From assembly GCA_022496205.1 (NCBI GenBank), contig WTXD01000045.1, positions 124,001 to 188,000 of the forward strand: a stretch of 64,000 bases of DNA, read 5' to 3'. The translations under genes and the position numbers were made by a program. Source of the DNA: Gloeopeniophorella convolvens (Eukaryota > Basidiomycota > Agaricomycetes > Russulales). Below the pieces are notes generated by a model that ran no database searches, was not told the DNA's origin, and saw only the letters and a program-made list of their open reading frames with translations. How positions within the stretch are numbered: the stretch's first letter is position 1; each line of letters begins with the position of its first letter. Positions 22,511-32,301 of this stretch are shown one piece after another.

Positions 22511-23342
22511 CGAACATGTCATGGACTCTTTCTCTTCCACAACTCGCACTCCGCGGTGCCGCTTCGGCGCGCCACGCGTTCAATGCGCTCGTGACGGATC
22601 AAGTGTTCGTGCACGAGCCGAGCGTCGTCTGTTGTGCGTCGAGGGCGCGGCTGTTTTCTGACGGTGTGCTGACGCTACAGCTGGAATGCGCGGAACGACT
22701 GTCTTCTTTACTAAATTTGCTGTAGGAGATTAGAACGCGTGGAGGACGAGCGTGTTCCGTAGGCGTGCGCGCGGCGCGAGGAGCACGCAGGGAGCGGGAA
22801 AAGGAGAAGGAGGAGTTCTATACATAATCCTGTACTCTATTCAGTAGAAAACACAGTATGCTCAACAAGATCCCCCTTGTGCAAACGACTAGCCCGGCCC
22901 TGGGGATCTCGAAAACATCTGGCAGGAGAGCGCCCCAAGTAGGGTGCCTGAAACCCCTATGTTTCCAAATTTGTGCTAGAACATAATGTGGAGAGTGAGT
23001 ACGCGCGCGTGGTCGGAAGATCCATCTCGCACGACGACGTCCACACAGAACGGGATGTAGGGTCCACGACAAGAAAACGACGCATAGAAAGAATCAGACT
23101 GGGAGTGGGCTGTCTAGAGATGTTTGCACGAGCCGTCGTGCAGTGTTCATCAGCAGACGCACTCATCCTGCATGTCAATATTTCGATAGTCAACGGGCTC
23201 GTGGTGTAGTTCACAGGGTATCAGCAAGGCAGCAAGGCAACCTATCGGAGTCGTGCGACGAGGAAGTAAGGAGATCAAGGGCGTACATACGGTCTTTGTC
23301 AAGTTCGTCAGGGGTATATAAGTGCAAGCCGTGCAGTATCCG

Positions 23343-25666
23343 TCAGTGGATAATGAAATGATGGCGGATGCCTCGAGCCATCGAGCACAGGAAACCAGGA
23401 AGCTTGCCACCACGTGCGGGCGCGGCGTCCTCGGTTTGGTCGCCGTTCGCAGCCTCCAGAGCCCTATCCAGCGAATCCTTCCTCTCCGACCACACGCGCT
23501 TGATCTTCTTCAGCTGGGCCAGCGTCAGCTCCGAGGACGGTGCCACATCGATCTTGTCCAGCACTTCCATCCATGACGCGGCGCTGTCGAGGAGCGTGTA
23601 CAGCCTGCTGTCCAACTTGCGAAGCAGTGACAGGCATTCTGCGTAGACAGGGGACCTGTCTGTGCTGGCGGGGATGGCGGCGGCGTCGTGCGCTGCGCCA
23701 TGCGTGGCCTGCCAGGGCACCCTGGACGCCTCAGACCTGAGCTGCTCGATGCGGTCGCGGAGGCCTTGCGAGCCCTTCACATGGGACAACACGAGTTTGA
23801 AGACGGCCACACCGCCGTACGCCGTGACTACGTCTCCGTACTTGATGCATTGCGAGGAGAAAGCGACGCACGACTCGATGCTCCCCTGGAATCTGGACTG
23901 CACGAGGAGGATCTTCCGAGTTACCACTCCCTGCAGGCTTCCCCTCAGCGCTTCGACGGAGCCGCACAGACGCATGCGAGACAGTGCGTTGAATGTAAGG
24001 TGCATGGAGAGGAGCACGGCGGACACTGTCGTGCCGATGTCCTGTGTCGGGTGGGGATCAGAGTGGAACAATAGATGTGGGATGGGAAGGCGGATATGTT
24101 GTAGCCGAATAGTAGTAGCGTCTAGTGGTGGGTCTGATTGGTGTTCACTGTCGCCCCTCGAGGGGGATCCTGGCCAGGGAAAACTGTTGAGTGGGAGGCT
24201 CGAGTACGATGGCCCGCTAACTTACCTTGGATGATGAGATTGCCTGCTGAAGGCTGCCTTGGAAGCCTTTCCAGCGTGCGACATCGTCGTCACCGACGCG
24301 GCCGGTCTTCAGTGCTCTGTCTGCACGACACGCCTAATCAAGCCAGAACGTTTCCATGGCGGTGTGACACCGCCGAACCTCTGCGAGTAAATGATCGACC
24401 TCGCTCATGATGGCCATGTCTGCTGGAAGAGGTTCAGATAAAGCTATAATGCACATCCCAGTGAGATTCTGCCCCGGTAAGTCATACCAACTCTCAACTG
24501 TTTTCCGAATGCCCTTTACAGTTTCCGCTATCGAGCTCTCATATGACTTGCGTAATTCGACCGCTTGCAGGTGCAGTTCTTTCGCCATGTCCAATCTCTT
24601 CTCCGACGTGTCAATGTATTCCTCCTGGCCCATGATCGTCGACGAGATGTCCAGCAGATACTGATTGGCATAGTCTGTGGTGAGCTGCAAAAATTTGATG
24701 TAGCGTTCCTGCTGCTTCTTGAAGCTATCCCGTAACACGTGGACCTGCTTCTCTATTCCGGATCGGTGCTCCGGAAGGGCGGTCGATGCAAGCTCTCGAA
24801 GTCAATCGATAAGTCGAGAGAGTCGGGTCATGTTCCGAAGCCAAGAGTCCAATACCGTGGTTTTGTGGAACTGCCACTCTTCCCTGGGCCTGTAATGCAC
24901 CGCCCCGCTGCCATCGGGGTAGATGAGCAGTATTCTCAACGAGTCGAATGAGACCTACCCCTCAATCATCCGCCAGTACCTCAGATCATCGAACTTGTGC
25001 AGACGTGGGCTGTCAACAGAGATGCGTTGACGTCTGCTAATCTGAGGGAGACGCTTGTGAGAAACCTTGGTTCGGGATCACCGCTGATGAAGCGGAGCTG
25101 AGGCTCGGATAGGCCGTGCTAGAAGGGCGTGCATCCTAAAGAGGCACTCGAGACAAAACAGCAAAGCGAAGTGTTGCCCACTAGCACGGCAAGTCACAGT
25201 AATCGGCGATGAAACGTACCGGACCCGCGCGGAGCCTCGCGACACGCTGGCCGCGAACGTGGTGATCGCCGTACGAGGACCACTGCTGGTTCCGCTCGCC
25301 GTGTTCGAGGAGCCGCAACATCAGCCGTTCTCGCTCCTCCAGTCGGAGTTGATCCTCCAGCCGAAGTCGCTTTTGTATTCGTCCCCGTCGCTCCCTTCGT
25401 TGCCGCTCCTCCGGCGCAAGCCGAGAGAGTTCTTCCCTGGATCCTTCCTCGAATTCTTCCTCTTGTCCTTCCTCGGCTTTTCGTTTCAGTTTATTTGACC
25501 ATCTCTTCGCTTCCTCGGTTCTTCATTTCAGTTCATTCGACCATCTCTTCGCTTCCTGGATCCTTTCTATCAGTTTGTAGTCTTCACTAGCATCTTTCTT
25601 GAAGATCTCGACGTCTATCCGGATGGTGGAAACCATCGACTCGACACCGGAGGTGAGCCAGGACAT
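23343..25666 (-). pseudogene. Family X copy 4, three in-frame stops
   Basis: Start MSWLTSGVESM at 25666 lies about 45 bases after a TATA-like box. The first exon contains a short tandem duplication of EAKRWSN-LK with a TGA between the two copies (25523-25525), then a charged coiled-coil stretch. A second TGA lies in the coiled-coil exon (24802-24804), where other copies have Arg in LID-R-L. A third stop (TAG) follows FWLD near 24340, where others have Glu. The last exon (24022-23343) is fully open and retains LTLAQLKKIKRVWSERKD. It is probably a pseudogene whose 3' exon has not yet decayed. Confidence 0.65.
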
Positions 25667-25708
25667 CTCAGAAGGGAAGGGTGCAGCAAGAACCAAAGGC
25701 TCTGCCGC

Positions 25709-25716
25709 CCTTTTAT
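25709..25716 (-). promoter_or_regulatory. TATA-like box of family X copy 4
   Basis: CATAAAAG on the minus strand is the best TATA match among the X copies and lies about 45 bases before the ATG at 25666. Confidence 0.45.
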
Positions 25717-25804
25717 GCAGGACAGTCCCGGGAGTGCAGTGCTCATGGGGAGTCTGGCAGTGCTGGACCGCGGCCCTCTGCAACCGACGCACGCCTGCCA
25801 CGGG

Positions 25805-25821
25805 GCACCGCCAACCTGTGC
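25805..25821. promoter_or_regulatory. Palindrome remnant, unit 5
   Basis: GCACCGCCAACCTGTGC occupies the palindrome position; the right arm has two mismatches, so the symmetry is partly lost here. Confidence 0.3.
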
Positions 25822-26328
25822 TTATCGACATCTGTGCGATGTGTCAAGAGTCGAGGAAGGCGGCAAGAACCCTGCCCGCCAGAGACCGATATGAGCCGAT
25901 ATGAAAGGCTGTTGGAATGGTGCTGAAGGCGCCCGCCGTTCCCATCAAACACGCGAGTGCTGCGTTGAAGCTATCGCGTGAGTACATGTCAGCAGACGAG
26001 CCGTCCCCAGTCGAGATGCATGTTGGTGCCGTCATTATCGAAGAGGCGCTGCACAAACAAGGGCGCGGGCGACGGGGTGTCCATGTGTGAAACCATGAGC
26101 AGCGCCACAAATCCTATCTGTCGTGGGAACGACCCGGCAAAGTAGGACCAAAGAAGGGCACCGAGTGAGTTGAGACATGACAAGGCGTAGAGCATACAGG
26201 TAAAGAGCGCAGCCATGAGTGATGGTGGTCCAATAGAAAGGTTACGCGACGCGCGCAGAGTCTGCAAAAAACACGTGCGTACACTACATATCAACATCTT
26301 CACCACCACCACCAACGCGCCCCGCACA

Positions 26329-26956
26329 ATGGTCCGATTCAAAGTAAGCCCTCCCTCCCGCTCCCGCTCCCGCTCCCACAAACCACCAACCCCCTAGAAC
26401 CGCTGGCTCCTCGTCGAGTTCCTCCCCACCTCCCCACCCGCCACAGACCTCACCGCCAAAGACCTCCTCACAGCCCTCCGCACCAGCACTCTCGCCCACT
26501 TCGGCGACACAGGCTGGGGCGCCCTCGGCGCCTCCCTCTCAGTAAAATACTTCGCGCCCGCGACGCGCCTCGCCATCGTGCGCGTCGCGCGCGCCGCGGT
26601 GCGCACGGCGCACGCGGCGCTGGCGCTGCTGTCGGTGCTTGGTGGTGCGCGCGTCGTGCCGCATGTGCTGCGCGTGTCTGGTGCGTCCCGTCCCTCTCTT
26701 CTGTGTTCTTGGTCGGTTTGGGTGCTGAGAGAGAGTTTGTGTGTAGGGACGCTGAGACATGCGCAGCGCGCGGCGGTCGAGTGGAACCGCGCGGCGGTGG
26801 CGCGGGTGCGCGCGGGCGGCGGCGGGGTGTACGGTGCGTCGCGTCGCGCTGCGCTGGCCCGATAGGTGTCACTCATACGTTCGCTGCGCAGGACTGGCTG
26901 CGAGCGCGGCGCAGCTCGAGGCGAGCACGCGCGAGATCGAGGCGCTGCAGGACTAG
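26329..26956 (+). CDS. POP5: Ribonuclease P/MRP protein subunit Pop5 (copy 5, intact)
   Basis: Exons: MVRFK (26329-26343); NRWLLVEFLPTS through LRTSTLAHFGDTGWG, LSVKYFAPATRLAIVRV and VVPHVLRV (26397-26680); TLRHAQRAAVEWNRAAVARV; and a final exon ending LEASTREIEALQD (stop 26954-26956). All splice joins keep frame. The protein is about 150 residues, the usual Pop5 size. It is the only pop5 copy next to a complete BioF-like gene, so this unit probably represents the ancestral arrangement. The stop is 68 bases from the stop of the convergent BioF-like gene, so the two transcripts are likely to overlap at their 3' ends. Confidence 0.88.
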
Positions 26957-27024
26957 CGCTACAGCAAGACAAACACAACTACAACTTCTATAGCAAAACA
27001 CCACTACACTTGTGCATACACACG

Positions 27025-28494
27025 CTACAACTTTGCCCTTGCGAACCGCACCCCGCCGCCGCCCCCGCGCTCCTCGACCGGCGCGCGCGGTGCGGACAGT
27101 ACACGCCGCTCCTTTTGCTCAACCGCCTCGCCCTCCCCCCGCGCCGCGCCGCCCCCCTCCTCCCTTCCAACCCCCTCCGCCCACTCCACCACCGCCCCAA
27201 CCAACCTCTCCAACTCCTCCCGCGCATGCCCCGCGCGCACGCACACGCGCACGCGCGCGGCGTCGCGCGGGACCGTCGGCCACGCGATCGCGCGCGCGCG
27301 CAGCCCGCGGCGCGCGAGGTGCGCCGCGAGCGCGTGCGCGCGCGGCGTGCGCAGGGGGATGATGGGCGTCGCGCGCGCGGCGGGCGGGGGGAGCGCGAGG
27401 ACGTGCGGCGGGAGGCGGGCCGCGCGCAGCGAGGCGAGGAGGTGCGTCGCGTTGGCGAGGGCCTGCGCCGCGAGCTGTGTGCGCGCAGGGTTTTTTTTTT
27501 TTGTCAGTGGTGGGGAGGGGGGCGGGAGGGGGGCGAGTACCTGCTCGGAGGTGCCGTCGTCGAGGAGGTCGAGCGAGCAGTCGGCGGCGACGACGGCGGC
27601 GTTGCTCAGCGCGGTGGTGTAGATCAGCGGGCGCGCGTAGTTGAGCAGGTAATCGCGCACGAGCGTGCTCGTCAGCAGCACCGCTGCGCCCCCCAGATCA
27701 GCCCGCGCACACGCACACACACACACAACGGCGCACGCACCTCCAGACGCAGCGAGCGCCTTGCCGAACGTGTGCAGCCGCGCGAGCACGCGCGCCTCGA
27801 GCCCGAGCTCCACGACGCGCCCGCGGCCCCGCGGCCCAAACACGCCCGTCGCGTGCGCCTCGTCCACGACGAGGTGCGCGTTGCGCGCGGGGAACACGGC
27901 GTCCATCGCGTCGAGCATCTCGCGCAGCGGCGCGAGCGTGCCGTCCATGCTGTACACGCTCTCGACCGCCACGAACACGCTCCCCGCGCCCTCGCCCCCG
28001 CCCTCCGCACGCAGCCGCTCGAGCTCCCCGCGCAGCGCACGCACATCATTATGCGCGAACGTGCGCACGCGCGCAGGCGGCACGCGCGAGCTGCGCACGC
28101 CGTCGTGCACGCTCGCGTGCACCGCGGCGTCGAGCAGCACCGCGTCGTGCGGGCCGGGCACGCACGCGAAGAACCCCGCGTTCGCGTCGAAGCCGGAGCC
28201 GAAGAGCAGCGCCGCGGGCGCCGCGAACGCGTGTGCGGCGCGCGCCTCGAGCGCGGCGTGCTGCGGCGCGCGGACGAGCAGGCGCGAGCCGCCGGCGCCG
28301 AGGATGGCGGGGGCGCGCGCGAGGGCGGCGAGGACGCGCGCGCGGAGGAGGGGGGAGGACGCGAGGGAGAGGTAGTCGTTTGAGGTGAAGTCTGTTTCGG
28401 GTTCGGGTTCGGCTGGGGAGGGGAGGCGGCGGCGGATGTTGCGGGCGTCGCGCGAGGCGAGGGCGGCGGCGAGGCGCTGCTCGAGGGCGGACAT
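27025..28494 (-). CDS. 8-amino-7-oxononanoate synthase-like PLP enzyme (alpha-oxoamine synthase family)
   Basis: The family joins an amino acid with an acyl thioester; the nearest likeness by eye is AONS (BioF), which makes 8-amino-7-oxononanoate in biotin synthesis. Motifs: NDYLSLASSP near residue 40, LGAGGSRLLV, GSGFDANAG, LLDAAVHASVHDG, DEAHATGVFG (Asp binding the pyridine nitrogen and the conserved His) and HTFGKALAASG with the PLP lysine. Three exons fit: 28494-27741, 27683-27541 and 27474-27025, giving about 448 residues; both introns remain open in frame, so the genomic reading continues through them. GC is extreme, with Ala/Arg-rich codons. A long C-terminal extension ends VRFARAKL. 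Other alpha-oxoamine synthases (5-aminolevulinate synthase, serine palmitoyltransferase) are less likely because the protein is short and lacks their usual N-terminal regions. Confidence 0.85.
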   Translation of the reverse strand: MSALEQRLAAALASRDARNIRRRLPSPAEPEPETDFTSNDYLSLASSPLLRARVLAALARAPAILGAGGSRLLVRAPQHAALEARAAHAFAAPAALLFGSGFDANAGFFACVPGPHDAVLLDAAVHASVHDGVRSSRVPPARVRTFAHNDVRALRGELERLRAEGGGEGAGSVFVAVESVYSMDGTLAPLREMLDAMDAVFPARNAHLVVDEAHATGVFGPRGRGRVVELGLEARVLARLHTFGKALAASGGACAVVCVCACARADLGGAAVLLTSTLVRDYLLNYARPLIYTTALSNAAVVAADCSLDLLDDGTSEQVLAPLPPPSPPLTKKKNPARTQLAAQALANATHLLASLRAARLPPHVLALPPPAARATPIIPLRTPRAHALAAHLARRGLRARAIAWPTVPRDAARVRVCVRAGHAREELERLVGAVVEWAEGVGREEGGGAARGEGEAVEQKERRVLSAPRAPVEERGGGGGVRFARAKL

Positions 28495-29124
28495 GGGCTG
28501 GTGCTAGGCCTGGTCGGTCTTGGTGGTGGTTATATGTGCGATCGATGGCGCGGGCGCGTGTGCGGTGCACGGACGGGGCTTGTCCGTGGGCTGGGCGAGG
28601 TATGTGCGGGTGATGGGCGCACGGAGCGCGGCGATGGTGGCGGCGGGGCGAGATTAGTAGTGCGCGCGAGGAGCGAGCTTTTTCTATGTAGCTGGTGAGC
28701 GCGAGCAGCAATCGTTGAGTTGGGCGTTGGGTGCCCCAACGGATGCGATCTGCGAGCGGGCTTAGTCGGACCTCCGAGCGCGGAAGCCGCGCGCCTCTGC
28801 GTGCTGCAGCTGGGGCAGGGGCGATCGATGTACTCTATAGATAATGCAGATACTTAGATAGTGCGGATAAACAAGTACTACTATACAGGCATATATGTAC
28901 ACATACGCGCACGGCGGCGCAGGACAGAGTAGGTAGGCAGGCAGGCAATAGGTAGAGTACATATAGGCGAGCAGGGCGTGATGCTCATCATGATGATGAT
29001 GCGTCCGTGCACAGCTGAGATGATCACAAGTACACAGGGCGCGCCACGCGCGCGGGCGATGTCGATGTCGATGATGATGATGGTGTCGATGAGATCAGAT
29101 CCTCCCGCAGGTACGCGCCGCGCG
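28495..29124. other. Intergenic, right boundary of the array
   Basis: The stretch holds the BioF-like promoter side (GC-rich, GATCG-containing, 28500-28700) and then AT-richer DNA with scattered CAT/GAT triplet runs (28978-29095). No supported gene, and no similarity to the array units. Confidence 0.4.
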
Positions 29125-29684
29125 CTAGTCAAAGTCGATCCACTCGACCCGGAACGTGCGCCACGCCCGCGCGTCCTCGTCCTCGTCCCCCTCCCCCTCC
29201 TCTTCGTCGTCCTCCGAGGAGTCCGAGTCCCAAAAGTCCTCCGCGGCAGGCGCAGGCGCGCAGTACGGCTGGTGCGCGCGCACGGGCAGCGTCTGCGCCG
29301 ACACGCGCCGCTCGCGCCGCGCCACCGCGCGCTTGGCGTCCTCCCCCCCGTCGTCATTGTCGTTGTCGTCGCACGCGGGCGCGGGCAGCGCGACGAGGAT
29401 GGCGGTGCGCGCGGGCGAGGGCGTGAGCACCGGGTCGGCCTTGTCTGCGTCACGTGGGCCGTCGTCGGCGTCCTCCCTGCGGCGCGGGCCGGTCAGAGGG
29501 GCAGGTGACGGCTCGGCAGGGCGCTACTCACTCGGCGAGGCGCGGCACGCGCGCGCTCCAGTCCCATATCCGCACGTCGAGCGCGGTGTCTTCGACGACG
29601 CGGGCGGGCATCGTGCGCCGGCGGGCGCGCTTTGCTGCGCGCAGGTCGGCGTCGTCGGGGTGTGTTGGTGGTGCGGGTGTGGGT

Positions 29685-29718
<34 letters not shown>

Positions 29719-29935
29719 GGGGCTTTGTGGAGCGGCGCCAGAGGCGCTTCCAAGGCGCGGGTGCGGGTTTTGTGGGTGGGGGGGACGGGGCGGGCGAGTC
29801 GGAGCTGGCGTGGGACGAGGTGTGGGTGAGGACGGAGAGGGATGCGAGGTGGGGGCGGCGGGGGGTGCGGCGGGACTCGATGACGCGGAGGCCGGCGGAG
29901 AAGAGCCGGGAGTAGTCGGTGTAGAGGACGTTCAT
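29125..29935 (-). CDS. Hypothetical acidic, low-complexity protein
   Basis: Two exons, 29935-29532 and 29476-29125, separated by a 55-base intron with consensus GTGAGT and CAG ends; the join is in frame (phase 2). The N-terminal MNVLYTDYSRLFSAGLRVIES segment is followed by a Pro/Ser/Ala-rich linker with a polyalanine run, a basic patch (AAKRARRRTMP, nuclear-signal-like), and VRIWDWSARVPRLAE. The C-terminus has a strongly acidic stretch (DFWDSDSSEDDEEEGEGDED) followed by WRTFRVEWIDFD and the stop. I recognise no family. Basic patch plus acidic tail suggests a nuclear protein, but this is inference. About 250 residues. Confidence 0.65.
29686..29718. repeat. GGC/GCC trinucleotide run
   Basis: About eleven GGC-type triplets in a row encode the polyalanine run in the hypothetical protein on the minus strand. 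Such runs are prone to length change. Confidence 0.7.
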
Positions 29936-30678
29936 GGCTGGGGGATGGGATGTTGTGCGCTACGGGAGGGGGGCTTATTATAACGCACAGGCCCGGGGGG
30001 GGCAGGAGGACAATAGGACGAGTCGGAGGACCGGGCCCGGGGCGTGCGCAAGATACGGTATCAGACCCTGGTTGATCTCGGGATAGAATCAGCTATCCGC
30101 CCATCTGAAACTAACACCGCTAGCCCAGCCCAGCCAGTTCCCCAGTGCCACGCCACGCCCACATCCACAGAAGCGACGCCCAGCGTCTGTTCCCGGTCGC
30201 ACCGCCATTCTCTGCCCCCCAAAGGGGGCTAAGTACGGCCCAGCGCGACCCTCGCCGCCCTGCGCCAGCGGCGAGCCGGGACCATGTACATACTTGGAAC
30301 AGCACCCGGTTGCCCATCCCACCCATTATGTAGTGCAATACAGTGCATCATGACGCCCACATACATACACACATTGCCCTGCGTGCGTCTTGCGCCCCCG
30401 ACGGTGCCCCGCGGAAGCATCGCGCGCGCACCACGCACGCTGGCATGCAGCGTGCACTATGTCACTGTCACTAGAGCAGACCGGGGCCGCGAGCGTCGGT
30501 ACGCCCGCGGAATGACACGTGAATTACCCCCGCACTCGTGATCGGCGTGCCCCGCGCCAGACCGGCCCACGTCCAGCCTCGCCCTCCACAACCACCACCA
30601 CTACCACAACCAGTACTTCAAGCCCAAGCCCAACGCTAGGCCCAAGTACGCCTCTCTCTCGCGCCCACCACCACCACC

Positions 30679-32301
30679 ATGTCGGGCTTCCGCATCTCCC
30701 CCGCCCTCTGGGACAAGATCCACCACTTTGCGTCCTTCCCCCAGACCGGCGGTGCGTCCCGCTGTGTGTGCGTGCGTGCGTGCGCGCTTTTCTGACGCGG
30801 GCGCCCAGTGTCGCTGCAGCAGATGGTCCGCTTTGGCCAGAACCCGAGCCAGGGCACGCTCCTCAAAGCCAGCCAGTTCCTCCTCGGTGCGCCGCGCACT
30901 GACCGCCCGACCCGCCCGCTCACCCCCGCGCAGAGGAGCTCCCCGTGCGCCTCGCGCACCGCGCCAAAGAGCTCGACGAGCTCCCGCACAACCTCAGCAG
31001 CATGCCGTCCATCCAAAAAGTCAAGAACTGGTACGCGCAGTCCTTCGAGGTGCCCTGCTCCCCTTTCCCTCTGCCCCTCTCCCACGCCGCTGACCACGGC
31101 GCGCAGGAACTGATCAACTTTCCGCCCGTCGCGCTCCCGCCCGACATCATCGCCGCGCTGCACCAGCCCGACGCGACGCTCCCCGAGTCGACGCCGAACC
31201 CGTCCGTCGACGAGCACCGCTACTCCGCCAACGGCGGCGCGAACGGGAACGGCGGCGTGCGGCACGGACGGCTGCGCATCCCGATCGAGAAGCGGTGCGC
31301 GCGCGCGCTCCTGTGGTCGTGTGGCGCTGATGAGACACGGCGGGCAGGTACTACGCGCGGACGACGAACACCGAGTGGCCGCCCGAGGTGCACGACTACA
31401 ACAAGCGCTTCACGCGCACGCTCGACGCGATCAAGCGCCGGCACGACCCGACGGTGACGACGGTCGCGCAGGGCGTGCTCGAGTGGAAGCAGCGCGCGCG
31501 CACGCAGCGCATCGGGCTCGACGTCCAGGCGTGGCTCGACCGCTTCTACATGTCGCGCATCGGCATCCGCTTCCTCATCGGTCAGCGTGAGTGCTGCGTG
31601 CGCGCGTTGGGTACCGTGTTGATGGTGTGGTGTCGCAGACGTTGCGCTCAACACGCTCGGCGCGCACCCGGACTACGTCGGGATCATCTGCACGCGCTCG
31701 GTGCGCCCCCACCCCTTCCTCCGTGTGTGTGTGTGTGCGCCCCGCTGACGCCGCGCAGAACGTGCACGACATCGTGCACGAAGCAATCGAAAACGCGCGC
31801 TTCGTGTGCGAGGAGCACTACGCGATGTTCAAAGGCCCGCCGGTACAGCTCATCTGCCCGCGCGACCTGCACTTCGCCTACGTCCCCGGCCACCTCTCGC
31901 ACATCTGCTTCGAGCTGCTGAAGAACTCGCTGCGCGCCGTGGTCGAGCGCTTCGGCCCCGCGCACGAGGACGCGCTCCCGCCGATCCGCGTCGTCGTCGT
32001 CGAGGGCAAGGAGGACATCACGATCAAGATCTCGGACGAAGGGGGCGGGATCGCTCGCAGCGCGATCCCGCTCATCTGGACGTATATGTACACCACCATG
32101 GAGGGGCAGCATATCGAGCAGGATTTCACGGCGTCGGACTTCAATGCGCCGATGGCGGGGTTCGGGTACGGGCTGCCGCTGTCGCGTCTGTATGCAAGGT
32201 ACTTTGGCGGGGACCTGCGGCTGATATCGATGGATGGGTTCGGGACGGACGTGTACATACATCTGAACCGGCTCTCGAGCAGCCGCGAGCCGCTGCCGTA
32301 G
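30679..32301 (+). CDS. PDK: Mitochondrial pyruvate/branched-chain alpha-ketoacid dehydrogenase kinase
   Basis: The enzyme phosphorylates the E1alpha subunit of a mitochondrial 2-oxoacid dehydrogenase and switches it off. Seven exons join cleanly: 30679-30751, 30809-30886, 30934-31049, 31107-31294, 31348-31586, 31639-31700 and 31759-32301. The N-terminal helical domain includes TGVSLQQMVRFGQNP and LPVRLAHRAKELDELP. The regulatory part has RIGIRFLIGQHVAL. The GHKL ATPase domain has the N box ICFELLKNSLRAVVE, the G1 loop ISDEGGGI and the G2 loop GFGYGLPLSRLYARYFGG. Length is about 430 residues, usual for the family. A clear cleavable presequence is not obvious. By motif alone the choice between pyruvate and branched-chain substrate cannot be made; the general layout is closest to fungal PDK. 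Confidence 0.93.

Noticed and set aside
26866..28383. Plus-strand open frame of 505 codons, His/Arg/Glu-rich
   Set aside because: Antisense of the BioF-like gene, which has the PLP motifs; the shadow starts within the pop5 intron.
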